Assembly: GCF_027594825.1 (NCBI RefSeq)
Contig: NZ_CP088930.1
Location: forward strand, 3,223,019 to 3,287,018
Direction: 5' to 3'
Source: Serratia liquefaciens
GTDB taxonomy: Bacteria > Pseudomonadota > Gammaproteobacteria > Enterobacterales > Enterobacteriaceae
Length of the DNA: 64,000 nt
In this document: piece by piece, positions 43,489 to 52,926 of the stretch
Layout of the letters: each line of letters opens with the position of its first letter
Numbering within the stretch: the stretch's first letter is position 1
Program-made: the position numbers and the translations under genes
Notes under the pieces: generated by a model
Databases searched by the model: none
The model's input: the letters and a program-made list of their open reading frames with translations, nothing else
Told to the model about the DNA's origin: nothing

Positions 43489-45141
43489 TTAATGCGAACT
43501 GCCCTGGGAAATCCCCAGCCCAGTTTGTGAACGTACAAATTGAGAACGGAAGCGCTCGCGCTCTTGTTGCCCTGCCAAAGAGCTGTCGGTAACCGAGAAC
43601 AGCCAGGTGCCGACGAAGGCGACAATCATCGAGAACAGCGCCGGATATTCATACGGATAGATGGGTTTCTCGTGCCCCAAAATCTGTACCCAAATCGTCG
43701 GGCCGAGGATCATCAGGATCACCGCAGTCAGCAGGCCCAACCAGCCGCCGATCATGGCACCACGGGTCGTCAGACGCGACCAGTACATCGAAAGAATAAT
43801 GATCGGGAAGTTACAGCTGGCGGCGATAGAGAAAGCCAGCCCGACCATAAAGGCAATATTCTGTTTCTCAAACAAAATCCCCAGAGCTATCGCCACGATA
43901 CCCAGGATCACCACGGTAATCTTGGAGACGCGCAGTTCATCACGCTCCGTCGCTTTGCCGTTTTTAATCACGCTGGCGTACAAATCGTGAGATACCGCTG
44001 AAGCACCCGCCAACGTCAGGCCTGCCACTACGGCCAAAATGGTGGCAAAGGCGACGGCAGAGATAAAGCCGAGGAAGAAGTTGCCGCCCACGGCGTTGGC
44101 TAAATGCACCGCAGCCATATTGGTACCGCCCAGCAACGCCCCGGTGGCATCTTTGAACGCCGGGTTAGGGCTGACCAACAAGATGGCGCCGAAGCCGATA
44201 ATAAAGGTCAGGATATAGAAGTAACCGATAAAACCGGTGGCGTAGAACACGCTTTTGCGGGCCTCTTTAGCGTCGCTAACGGTAAAGAAACGCATCAGAA
44301 TATGTGGCAGACCGGCGGTACCGAACATCAGCGCCAGCCCCAGGGAGAGCGCAGAAATAGGGTCGGAGACCAGACCGCCCGGGCTCATGATGGCCAGGCC
44401 TTTTGGATGCACCTTCACGGCTTCGGCAAACAGCGTGTTGAAGTCGAAATTGACCGATTCCATCACCATCAACGCCATAAAGCTGGCGCCGGCCAGTAAC
44501 AGCACCGCTTTGATAATCTGCACCCAAGTGGTGGCCAGCATCCCGCCGAACAAGACGTACAGCACCATCAGAATGCCGACCAGAATGACCGCCACGTGGT
44601 AATTGAGGCCGAACAGCAGCTGAATCAACTTGCCGGCACCGACCATTTGGGCAATCAGGTACAGCGCGACCACCACCAGAGAGCCACAGGCGGAGAGCGT
44701 GCGGATTGGCTTTTGTTTCAACCGGTAGGAAGCCACGTCGGCAAAGGTGTAACGGCCCAGGTTACGCAGGCGTTCCGCGATCAGGAACAAAATGATCGGC
44801 CAACCGATCAGGAAACCGATGGAGTAAATCAGCCCGTCATAGCCCGAGGTATATACCAGTGCGGAAATGCCCAGGAAAGAGGCCGCTGACATAAAGTCGC
44901 CGGCAATCGCCAGACCGTTTTGCAGACCGGTAATTTTCCCACCGGCGGTATAATAGTCCTGACGTGAACGGGTGCGTTTAGAGGCCCAATAGGTGATATA
45001 CAGCGTGGCGCCGACAAACAGGATGAACATCACGATGGCCTGAATGTTCAACGGTTGGCGCTTCACTTCACCACCAATGGCATCGGCAAAGACCAGACCC
45101 GGTAGCATCAGCAGAGCGGCGGCGGACAGTAAACGCTTCAT
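43489..45141 (-). CDS. actP: Cation/acetate symporter ActP
   Basis: Sodium-solute-symporter family permease for acetate and related short acids in the inner membrane. The 550 residues match E. coli ActP (549): a signal-like N-terminus ([19 protein letters not shown]) then about 13 membrane helices. Family motifs [22 protein letters not shown] and [16 protein letters not shown] are present. Overlaps yjcH by 4 nt at its start; third gene of acs-yjcH-actP. Confidence 0.97.
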   Translation of the reverse strand: MKRLLSAAALLMLPGLVFADAIGGEVKRQPLNIQAIVMFILFVGATLYITYWASKRTRSRQDYYTAGGKITGLQNGLAIAGDFMSAASFLGISALVYTSGYDGLIYSIGFLIGWPIILFLIAERLRNLGRYTFADVASYRLKQKPIRTLSACGSLVVVALYLIAQMVGAGKLIQLLFGLNYHVAVILVGILMVLYVLFGGMLATTWVQIIKAVLLLAGASFMALMVMESVNFDFNTLFAEAVKVHPKGLAIMSPGGLVSDPISALSLGLALMFGTAGLPHILMRFFTVSDAKEARKSVFYATGFIGYFYILTFIIGFGAILLVSPNPAFKDATGALLGGTNMAAVHLANAVGGNFFLGFISAVAFATILAVVAGLTLAGASAVSHDLYASVIKNGKATERDELRVSKITVVILGIVAIALGILFEKQNIAFMVGLAFSIAASCNFPIIILSMYWSRLTTRGAMIGGWLGLLTAVILMILGPTIWVQILGHEKPIYPYEYPALFSMIVAFVGTWLFSVTDSSLAGQQERERFRSQFVRSQTGLGISQGSSH

Positions 45142-45449
45142 TTCTTCACCTCACGCAGGACTTCTGCAGTCAGGCGATCGAATTCGCCGTTGGCGCGGAA
45201 TACGTAGATCCCGGTGAGTACAAAAGAGATCACGATCAGGCCAACGCCTACCGGGATCCCACGGGTAATAGTCGATCCTTCAGCGATCGGGGTGCCCAAC
45301 CACTGAGGATCGAAAGCGATCAATAAAATAAAGCCAACGTAGAGTGCCAGTGTAATCAGCGAGAGCAGCCAGGCAAATCGGCTACGTTTTCGCACCAGCT
45401 CGATAAAGCGCGGGTTTTCCTCAATCCCTTGATAAATGGTGTCATTCAT
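45138..45449 (-). CDS. yjcH: DUF485 inner-membrane protein YjcH
   Basis: 103-residue protein with two membrane helices (about 28-49 and 65-85), typical of DUF485, a partner always found before acetate or related symporters. Function unknown; a small accessory subunit of ActP is the usual guess. Lies between acs (93 nt) and actP (overlap). Confidence 0.95.
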   Translation of the reverse strand: MNDTIYQGIEENPRFIELVRKRSRFAWLLSLITLALYVGFILLIAFDPQWLGTPIAEGSTITRGIPVGVGLIVISFVLTGIYVFRANGEFDRLTAEVLREVKK

Positions 45450-45541
45450 CAGAGTGTCTCCAGTAGGTATTGAACGAATGCGCCGCGCTTGAAGCCGATC
45501 ATTGGGTTATCTTCCCGCCGATCGGCCAGAGGCGGCGTAAA

Positions 45542-47500
45542 TTATGACGGCACTTTCATTGATTGTTTTTCTTCCAACAGCTTGTCGACTACGGCCGGAT
45601 CCGCCAGCGTTGAGGTATCCCCCAGGTTGCTGGTATCGCCGGCGGCAATTTTGCGCAAGATACGGCGCATGATCTTGCCGGAGCGCGTTTTGGGCAGGGA
45701 GTCTGTCCAGTGCAGCACGTCCGGAGTAGCGATCGGCCCTATTTCTTTACGTACCCAGTTACGCACTTCGGTATAGAGCTCAGGCGAAGGTTCCTCGCCG
45801 TGATTGAGCGTGATATAGGCGTAAATTGCCTGGCCTTTAATGTTATGCGGAATGCCGACTACCGCCGCTTCGGCGATTTTCGGGTGAGAGACCAGGGCAG
45901 ATTCGATTTCAGCGGTGCCCAGACGGTGGCCGGACACGTTCAGTACGTCGTCGACGCGGCCGGTGATCCAGTAGTACCCGTCTTCGTCACGGCGCGCGCC
46001 GTCACCGCTGAAATACATGCCTTTAAAGGTGGAAAAGTAGGTTTGCTCGAAGCGATCGTGATCGCCGAACAGGGTTCGCGCCTGGCCAGGCCAGGAGTCG
46101 GTGATCACCAGGTTACCTTCGCAGGCCCCTTCTTGCGGCGTGCCGACATTATCGACCAGCGCCGGCTGCACGCCGAAGAACGGACGCGTTGCCGAACCGG
46201 CTTTCAGCTCGGTGGCACCCGGCAGCGGGGTGATCATAAAGCCGCCGGTTTCGGTCTGCCACCAGGTGTCAACGATGGGGCATTTGCCGTTGCCGATTTT
46301 ATTGTAATACCACTCCCAGGCTTCCGGGTTGATTGGCTCACCCACCGATCCCATGATGCGCAGCGAGTCGCGTTTAGTGCCTTCGATCGCTTTGTCGCCT
46401 TCAGCCATCAGGGCGCGAATGGCGGTTGGGGCGGTGTACAGAATATTGACCTGATGCTTGTCGATCACCTGTGACAGACGGTTGACGCCAGGGTAGTTGG
46501 GCACGCCCTCAAACATCAGGGTAATGGCGCCGCAGGCCAGCGGGCCATACAGCAAATAGCTGTGTCCCGTGACCCAACCCACGTCGGCGGTACACCAATA
46601 GACGTCGCCATCGTGATAATCGAATACGTACTTAAAAGTCATGGCGGCGTAGACCAGATAGCCACCGGTGGTATGCAGCACGCCTTTGGGTTTGCCTGTT
46701 GACCCGGAGGTATAAAGGATAAACAGCGGATCTTCCGCATTCATCTCTTCCGGCGGACAGTCGGCTGAGACGCCTTCGGTCAGCTCATGCCACCACAGAT
46801 CGCGACCTTCCTGCCAGTAACCCGGTTTGCCGGTGCGCTTAAACACCACAACGTTGGTGACGCTTTTCACCCCAGGATTCTTCAGCGCATCATCGACGTT
46901 TTTCTTCAAGGGTACAGAACGTCCGGCACGCAGGCCTTCGTCAGCGGTAATAACCAGTTTTGAGTTGGAGTCGATAATTCGCCCGGCGACCGCTTCCGGC
47001 GAGAAACCGCCAAAGATAACCGAATGCACGGCTCCGATGCGGGCGCAGGCCAGCATGGCCACAGCGGCTTCCGGCACCATCGGCATATAGATAGCCACGA
47101 CGTCGCCTTTTTTAACGCCCAGCTTTTTCAGCACGTTGGCGAACTGGCAGACATCGTGGTGCAGTTGTTTGTAGGTCACCTTTTTTGACTGGGTGGGATC
47201 ATCACCTTCCCAGATGATGGCGGTTTGGTCACCACGTTCGGCCAGATGGCGATCGAGGCAGTTGGCCGCCAGGTTAAGGGTTCCGTCTTCAAACCAGCGA
47301 ATGCTGATATGGCCCGGATCAAAAGAGGTGTTTTTCACCCGGCTATAAGGCTTTATCCAGTCGAGGATTTTTCCCTGTTCGCCCCAGAACGTTTCTGGGT
47401 CTTGCACAGATTGTTGATAATATTGTTGATATTGTGTCGGGCTGATCAGGGCGTGTTCTGCAATTGCAGAAGGAATAGCGTGTTTATGCACTTGGCTCAT
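45542..47500 (-). CDS. acs: Acetyl-CoA synthetase
   Basis: Activates acetate through acetyl-AMP to acetyl-CoA, the high-affinity scavenging route. The 652 residues equal E. coli Acs. The AMP-binding P-loop is [20 protein letters not shown] and the hinge [20 protein letters not shown] follow. The regulatory lysine, a target of Pat acetylation in the family, is in [17 protein letters not shown] near the C-terminus. First gene of the acs operon. A weak CRP-like site (TGCGC-N6-TCACG, 47579-47594) lies about 80 bp upstream; catabolite control is known in E. coli. Confidence 0.99.
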   Translation of the reverse strand: MSQVHKHAIPSAIAEHALISPTQYQQYYQQSVQDPETFWGEQGKILDWIKPYSRVKNTSFDPGHISIRWFEDGTLNLAANCLDRHLAERGDQTAIIWEGDDPTQSKKVTYKQLHHDVCQFANVLKKLGVKKGDVVAIYMPMVPEAAVAMLACARIGAVHSVIFGGFSPEAVAGRIIDSNSKLVITADEGLRAGRSVPLKKNVDDALKNPGVKSVTNVVVFKRTGKPGYWQEGRDLWWHELTEGVSADCPPEEMNAEDPLFILYTSGSTGKPKGVLHTTGGYLVYAAMTFKYVFDYHDGDVYWCTADVGWVTGHSYLLYGPLACGAITLMFEGVPNYPGVNRLSQVIDKHQVNILYTAPTAIRALMAEGDKAIEGTKRDSLRIMGSVGEPINPEAWEWYYNKIGNGKCPIVDTWWQTETGGFMITPLPGATELKAGSATRPFFGVQPALVDNVGTPQEGACEGNLVITDSWPGQARTLFGDHDRFEQTYFSTFKGMYFSGDGARRDEDGYYWITGRVDDVLNVSGHRLGTAEIESALVSHPKIAEAAVVGIPHNIKGQAIYAYITLNHGEEPSPELYTEVRNWVRKEIGPIATPDVLHWTDSLPKTRSGKIMRRILRKIAAGDTSNLGDTSTLADPAVVDKLLEEKQSMKVPS

Positions 47501-48333
47501 AGCTTTTCTCCTTGAAGTTGTTAATGATATGTCAACTGAAGGTTAAGTATAGTTTGCTCCGATTCTTTGTTTCTTTTTTGCGCGGCAGATCACGCAACGA
47601 AGATATTGATTTGTAATAGTTCTGCCCCATTTGTGTTGAGCATCTACCTGCTTGGCGGGAAAAAACGCTCAGATACTAAGTTTTCGCCAGAAAACACTAT
47701 CTAAAGAACTAAAAAGAATAACCAATCCGACAATAAACCCGATTTTTATTGCCATTTTTTAATATAAAACACCACCGTTTAAATCTCGGTTAAATCCTTT
47801 TGGAACATAGTTCCCTTTTGATATTCGATGTGGATATTAATAGCCCGGTGGTCAGTCATCGGTGTTAATAAGGGAATAACTTGAGAATTATCCTAATAAA
47901 TAGACGATAAAATGAGGCTGTTGGACGCTCTGCTATTTTCATTTTTAAAACCTTATCGCAACAAAATATAAACATTCTCGATGGACTAAATATGCAAGAT
48001 TAGCGAGAATAAACGCACTTTCATCCGATTAAAAAAGCAAAGTATGAGGTGGTTTCGTGATGTATCTCGCATAAAATTATGCTTTTAATAACAACCAATT
48101 ATGTTTGGTGAAATTAAATACTAAATTCATTGGTGATTATATTTTGCACAAATGGCCGATAAAACAAGGCTTGCAGAGCATGCCTTCCAGATGGTACAGA
48201 TTTAAATAGCGTCACACTAAGGGCAGGTGAGCGCTTCGTTGTCATCAACATAAGCCTGTATTAAATGATTAAGTATTCTTTTCGGCGCATTGTTTTAAAT
48301 ACGCGGAAAAGAGTCTTTGAGGACTTTTTGGGT
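47501..48333. other. Divergent control region between acs and gltP
   Basis: 833 bp, AT-rich, without a convincing gene. It must hold the acs and gltP promoters. The only candidate site I can name is TGCGC-N6-TCACG at 47579-47594, a 7/10 match to the CRP half-sites. Unusually long for this pair, which in E. coli is also divergent. Confidence 0.55.
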
Positions 48334-49650
48334 ATGAAAAGTGTAAAAATCAGTCTTGCTTGGCAAATCCTGATCGCGTTGGTACTGGGTATTATCGTTG
48401 GGGCCGTGCTCCATAATCAGACGGAATCACGGGAGTGGTTAGTCAGCAATATTCTTAGCCCGGCGGGAGATATATTTATTCGCCTGATTAAGATGATTGT
48501 TGTGCCGATCGTTATTTCTACACTGGTTGTCGGTATCGCCGGGGTGGGAGATGCGAAAAAGCTGGGTCGGCTCGGATTGAAAACCATTATTTACTTTGAA
48601 GTGATCACCACCGTTGCCATCGTGGTGGGGCTGACGCTGGCTAATGTTTTTCAACCCGGTCACGGCATCGACATGTCGACGCTGACCGCAGTCGATATCT
48701 CGCAGTATGAGAAAACCACGGAGCAGGTGCAAAGTGGGTCGCACAGCCTGGTTGCTACGGTTCTGTCGTTGATCCCGTCGAACATTTTCGCTTCGATGGC
48801 GAAGGGCGACATGTTGCCGATTATCTTCTTCTCGGTACTCTTTGGTCTGGGCCTGTCGTCATTGCCGAAAGAAACCAAAGAACCGCTGCTGAAGGTGTTT
48901 AAAGCCGTTTCCGAAAGCATGTTCAAAGTTACTCATATGATCATGCGCTATGCGCCGATCGGGGTATTTGGTCTGATCTCAGTGACGGTCGCCAACTTTG
49001 GTTTCGCCTCGCTGTTGCCTTTGGCCAAGCTGGTGGTGCTGGTGTACTTCGCTATCGCCTTCTTCGCTTTGGTGGTACTGGGCGCTGTTGCTCGCATCTG
49101 CAATCTGCGTATCTGGACGTTGATTCGTATTTTAAAGGATGAACTGATCCTGGCCTTCTCCACTGCCAGTTCAGAAACGGTGCTGCCGCGTATCATCGAA
49201 AAAATGGAAGCCTATGGTGCACCGAAAGCGATCACCAGTTTTGTGGTGCCTACGGGGTACTCCTTCAATCTGGACGGCTCAACGCTGTATCAGAGCATCG
49301 CCGCCATCTTTATTGCGCAGCTGTACGGCATTGAACTGTCCCTGGGGCAGGAGATTGTCCTGGTGGTGACGCTGATGCTGACTTCGAAGGGCATTGCCGG
49401 CGTGCCGGGCGTTTCCTTTGTGGTGCTGTTGGCCACGCTGGGCAGCGTCGGGATCCCGCTGGAAGGTCTGGCGTTTATCGCCGGGGTTGACCGTATTCTG
49501 GATATGGCACGTACCGCGCTGAACGTGGTGGGCAATGCGCTGGCGGTACTGGTGGTTGCAAAATGGGAGCACCAGTTCGACAGCAAAAAAGCACGGGCTT
49601 ACGAGCAAGCTTTCTTGTCCGGCAAGGTAAAGCAGGTCAACGAGTCTTAA
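48334..49650 (+). CDS. gltP: Glutamate/aspartate:proton symporter GltP
   Basis: DAACS-family secondary transporter for glutamate and aspartate. 438 residues from the ATG at 48334 (MKSVKISLAWQIL), which aligns with the E. coli start and follows GAGGA; the frame to 48265 adds a basic leader not seen in the family. Eight membrane helices plus two re-entrant loops are expected. The serine-rich loop AFSTASSETVLP and the NLDGSTLYQSIA motif of substrate and cation binding are intact. Divergent from acs, with a terminator shared with convergent actS. Confidence 0.97.
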   Translation: MKSVKISLAWQILIALVLGIIVGAVLHNQTESREWLVSNILSPAGDIFIRLIKMIVVPIVISTLVVGIAGVGDAKKLGRLGLKTIIYFEVITTVAIVVGLTLANVFQPGHGIDMSTLTAVDISQYEKTTEQVQSGSHSLVATVLSLIPSNIFASMAKGDMLPIIFFSVLFGLGLSSLPKETKEPLLKVFKAVSESMFKVTHMIMRYAPIGVFGLISVTVANFGFASLLPLAKLVVLVYFAIAFFALVVLGAVARICNLRIWTLIRILKDELILAFSTASSETVLPRIIEKMEAYGAPKAITSFVVPTGYSFNLDGSTLYQSIAAIFIAQLYGIELSLGQEIVLVVTLMLTSKGIAGVPGVSFVVLLATLGSVGIPLEGLAFIAGVDRILDMARTALNVVGNALAVLVVAKWEHQFDSKKARAYEQAFLSGKVKQVNES

Positions 49651-49668
49651 CGGCACTTGGCTGGATAT

Positions 49669-49696
49669 GAAAAACCCGCCTTGAGCGGGTTTTTTC
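49669..49696. terminator. gltP/actS bidirectional terminator
   Basis: AAACCCGC-CTTGA-GCGGGTTT, with AAAA before and TTTT after, between two convergent genes. Confidence 0.92.
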
Positions 49697-49724
49697 GTCC
49701 ATTTTTTCCTTTACCGATGCAGGA

Positions 49725-50477
49725 TCAGCAGGACGGTGCGGAACCCTGCGGCGGCAAGAAGCGCAGCGGATCCAGGGCGGTGGCACGATAGCGGATTTGG
49801 AAGTGCAACATGACTTTATCGGTGCCGGTGCTGCCCATGGTGGCAATTTTTTGCCCGGCTTTCACTTCCTGCGCATTACGCACCAGCAAGGTATTGTTGT
49901 GGGCGTAGGCGCTGATGTAATCATCATTGTGCTTTATCATAATCAGATTGCCATAGCCCCGCAGCTGGTTACCCACGTACACCACTCGCCCTTTGGCTGC
50001 GGCAAATACCGGCTGCCCGCGGTTACCGGCGATATCAATGCCTTTATTGCCGCCGTCGGCGGTAGAATATTTACTGACGATATTGCCCTGGGTTGGCCAG
50101 CGCCAGCATTTGATGCTGCTGCGGATCGGCGGTGTCACGGCTGCAATTTGGCCCGTTGATTTAGTTTTGCGCGTTTTGCCTTTCTTCGCTGTCGTATTGT
50201 TTAACGCCAGCGTTTGACCAATTTCCAGATTGTAAGGCTTGGGGATCTTGTTGCGACGCGCAAGTTCGCTGACTTCGCTATTGGTGATCCAGGCTATATA
50301 AAACAGGGTATCACCGCGTTTGACGGTATAGGTATTGCCGCTATAGCTGCCTCTGGCCAGGCTATCGTAGTCGCGGTCATAGGTGTTCGCCTTCTTGGAG
50401 CCACAGCCCAGCAACGCAAGACTGACTACGCACACGGCAATCAGCCGCCATACAGCGAATGTGCTTCCCATACTCAA
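49725..50477 (-). CDS. actS: LysM and LytM-domain lipoprotein, amidase activator ActS (YgeR)
   Basis: 250 residues. Lipobox LLGC (Cys about residue 25), a LysM domain ([20 protein letters not shown], about 50-93) and a C-terminal M23/LytM domain. The metal site is degenerate: the first His of HxGxD is Asn ([10 protein letters not shown]) and HxH is HFQ. It is therefore probably not a peptidase but an activator of AmiA/B/C cell-wall amidases, as shown for EnvC, NlpD and ActS. The end [11 protein letters not shown] closely matches E. coli YgeR. In E. coli ygeR lies elsewhere, so its place next to gltP is different here. Confidence 0.88.
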   Translation of the reverse strand: MSMGSTFAVWRLIAVCVVSLALLGCGSKKANTYDRDYDSLARGSYSGNTYTVKRGDTLFYIAWITNSEVSELARRNKIPKPYNLEIGQTLALNNTTAKKGKTRKTKSTGQIAAVTPPIRSSIKCWRWPTQGNIVSKYSTADGGNKGIDIAGNRGQPVFAAAKGRVVYVGNQLRGYGNLIMIKHNDDYISAYAHNNTLLVRNAQEVKAGQKIATMGSTGTDKVMLHFQIRYRATALDPLRFLPPQGSAPSC

Positions 50478-50681
50478 ATATCGTCCTTAAACGTCGTCGC
50501 TCTTAGTAGTTATGCTGCCAGATGGTGCCTGTGCGGGAGCATAGTGATCTTCGTATAGTAACATCAACGGCTATGTGGTCAAAAAAGCTGCCTGGCGGCT
50601 TTGCCGAACGGCGAAGTATGCCGCCTTTATTTTGCCACTGTATAATAATGCGATAACTTTCACCGCTTTGGTAACTTCAGC

Positions 50682-51305
50682 ATGTCCCTCTTGTCTGCCC
50701 GTTATTTATTACCCACCGCAGCTTTGTTGCTGATTGCACTGCTGATTTACAGCGGCGTGTATCCTTATGACCGAATGACCTGGCTGATGGAAGTCATGCC
50801 GGTTGTGATAGCGCTGGTTGTTTTGTGGCTGACCCGGCGTCGCTATCCGCTAACCCCCTTGTTGTATCAGCTGATTTTTCTCCATGCGTTAATTTTGATT
50901 TTTGGCGGCATGTATAGCTATGCGCGCGTGCCTGCCGGGTTTTACGTGCAGGAGTTATTGGGATTGGGGCGCAACCCCTACGATAAGCTCGGGCATTTTT
51001 TCCAGGGGCTGGTGCCTGCGCTGGTGGCGCGGGAAATTCTGCTGCGTGGGGATTATGTCCGAGGCCGGAAAATGTTGGGTTTCGTGGTGTGCTGCATTGC
51101 GTTGGCTATCAGCGCGGTTTATGAACTGATCGAATGGTGGGCCGCATTGGCATTAGGGCAGGGGGCCGATGAGTTTCTGGGAACACAGGGCGACCCATGG
51201 GATACCCAGTCTGACATGTTCTGTGCCCTGTTGGGGGCAGCATGTGGGCTGTTGCTGCTTGGCCGTCGACAGGATCGGCAACTTGCTGGTTTAAGCGCGA
51301 AATAG
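50682..51305 (+). CDS. yjdF: DUF2238 inner-membrane protein YjdF
   Basis: 207 residues with about six membrane helices and the family core YDKLGHFFQGLVPALVAREIL, then YELIEWWAAL and a GDPWDTQSDM loop with conserved acidic residues. Function unknown. Stands alone between actS (divergent) and a TSUP exporter. Confidence 0.9.
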   Translation: MSLLSARYLLPTAALLLIALLIYSGVYPYDRMTWLMEVMPVVIALVVLWLTRRRYPLTPLLYQLIFLHALILIFGGMYSYARVPAGFYVQELLGLGRNPYDKLGHFFQGLVPALVAREILLRGDYVRGRKMLGFVVCCIALAISAVYELIEWWAALALGQGADEFLGTQGDPWDTQSDMFCALLGAACGLLLLGRRQDRQLAGLSAK

Positions 51306-51378
51306 CGTTCCTCCGTTTATCTACTAAAGTATTAGGTTTTAGCCTGCAGCTCGCTTCAGGGGAATGGACTAGGCGGAA

Positions 51379-52131
51379 ATGGATATGCAAGAAACCCTAA
51401 CGCTCTCAAGCTATCTGGTACTGGCCGCCACCTTGCTGGTGGCCTATGTCATTTTCGGTATTGCCGGCTTTGGCTCGGCGTTAGTCGCCAGTCCGGTGAT
51501 GGCGCTTTATATTCCGGTGGCGAAAATTGTTCCTTTGCTGGCGCTGCTGGACATGTGCGCGGCCATTGTTAACGTCAGCCGCGATGGTCGCAATGCGCAA
51601 TGGGGAGAATTAAAGCGGCTGATCCCGGTGATGATTATCGGCAGCTTACTGGGCGCGGCGATCCTGCTGAAAACCAGGCCGGATATCCTCTTGCTGGCGT
51701 TGGGCATTTTTGTGGTGTTCTATGCTCTCTATTCACTAAGCGGTTTAAAACCCGATCGGCAATTTTCGCCCAGGGCTTCGGTGCCTTTTGGCCTGGTGGG
51801 CGGGATTTTCAGTGCATTATTCGGCAGCGGCGGCTTTATCTATGCCATCTATCTCAGCGGTCGTATTGAGAAAAAAGAGGCTTTCCGGATAACTCAAACC
51901 ACACTTATCGGGATGAGTACGCTGACGCGGGTGGTTATTTTCACCTTTGCCGGTGTTTATCTGGACGTTGATTTATTGCTACTGGCGTTGGTGCTGCTGC
52001 CGGGTATGTTGGTGGGGATTACCCTGGGGCGTCATTTCACTTTGAAAATGTCACGTGAGCAATTCCTGAAGCTAATCAATGTGATTTTGTTAGCCTCGGG
52101 TACCATGCTGATGGTTAAGTATTTCAGTTGA
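51379..52131 (+). CDS. TSUP family transporter (TauE/SafE)
   Basis: 250 residues with about eight membrane helices. The paired repeats have the GIAGFGSALVASP motif in the first half and GGIFSALFGSGGFIYAIYLSG in the second, typical of the sulfite/organosulfonate exporter family. Substrate cannot be assigned; export of sulfite, sulfoacetate or a similar anion is the family's usual role. The ATG at 51379 overlaps another possible start at 51385. Single gene. Confidence 0.88.
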   Translation: MDMQETLTLSSYLVLAATLLVAYVIFGIAGFGSALVASPVMALYIPVAKIVPLLALLDMCAAIVNVSRDGRNAQWGELKRLIPVMIIGSLLGAAILLKTRPDILLLALGIFVVFYALYSLSGLKPDRQFSPRASVPFGLVGGIFSALFGSGGFIYAIYLSGRIEKKEAFRITQTTLIGMSTLTRVVIFTFAGVYLDVDLLLLALVLLPGMLVGITLGRHFTLKMSREQFLKLINVILLASGTMLMVKYFS

Positions 52132-52272
52132 GCATGAGTGGCGGAATGCCTTCGGCCATGCCAGCAAGCTTTGCTTCGATCCCAATTGAGCGACGCTCGT
52201 GGGCGTAGCCACTTATTCCGGCATCCTCGCAGGCGCGCTTGGCCCTCAGGTTATGAGGGCCAAGCCGGTGAT
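52132..52272. other. Palindrome-rich gap between TSUP gene and torD
   Basis: 141 bp with GAGCGACGCTC and an 11-bp inverted repeat CTTGGCCCTCA/TGAGGGCCAAG (52238-52248/52254-52264). The latter lies 9 nt after the torD stop and may end the tor transcript, although no T-tract follows. No gene. Confidence 0.5.
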
Positions 52273-52914
52273 TTATGGCATGGGCATGCCGGCATCGAGG
52301 CGCATCAACGCTAGCAGTAAGCCGCTGAGTGCGGCATAGAAGCCAAACTTGTCGTAACTGAGGCAGCGCTGATTAAACTCCGGCAGCCAACTCAGACAGT
52401 GAATCAAGGCTTCGCTTCGCAGTTCAAGCAACTCCCTGCGTTCATCCCCCGCTTCCGTTAATGCAAAATTCAGGTGGCTCAACAGCTCGACAACCAGGGC
52501 TAAATGATCTTCCGGTTCGCCAAAGGAACTCTCCACCACCATGCCCGATTGTGCCAACAGCGCTTTCATCTGCGCGCTGGGTTCCTGCTTAAAACGCGCA
52601 GATGCCAACTGATAACAAGAGGAATAGGGTAACGCAGCGGATTTCTCCGTCATCAGGAACAGCCCGGCGAAGTCGGCGGCCAATTCCAGCTGGGCGTCGG
52701 GCCGCCGTTGGAGTGCCGTAACGGTTTGTCTGAACCGGGTTACCGGCGCTGTCAGCTCTGGCAGCGGCTCAAGTATTGCCAACCATGCGGTGAGTTCAGG
52801 GCTGGTCAGTTCTGCAATTTGCACGTCGCTAAGCTCACGGGCGAAACTGCCGGATAACCAGGCATAGAGGCAAGCATAATGCGGGTGTCCCAGCGCTGAA
52901 ACATGATCTTCCAT
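52273..52914 (-). CDS. torD: TMAO reductase chaperone TorD
   Basis: Cytosolic chaperone that holds TorA for molybdenum cofactor loading and Tat export. 213 residues (E. coli TorD 199), all-helical. The family core LAADFAGLFLMTEKSAALPYSS includes the FxxLF- and PYxS-type hinge; EPEDHLALVVELLSHL is the second signature. Last gene of torCAD, 12 nt after torA. Confidence 0.95.
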   Translation of the reverse strand: MEDHVSALGHPHYACLYAWLSGSFARELSDVQIAELTSPELTAWLAILEPLPELTAPVTRFRQTVTALQRRPDAQLELAADFAGLFLMTEKSAALPYSSCYQLASARFKQEPSAQMKALLAQSGMVVESSFGEPEDHLALVVELLSHLNFALTEAGDERRELLELRSEALIHCLSWLPEFNQRCLSYDKFGFYAALSGLLLALMRLDAGMPMP

Positions 52915-52926
52915 GGAACTTCCTCT

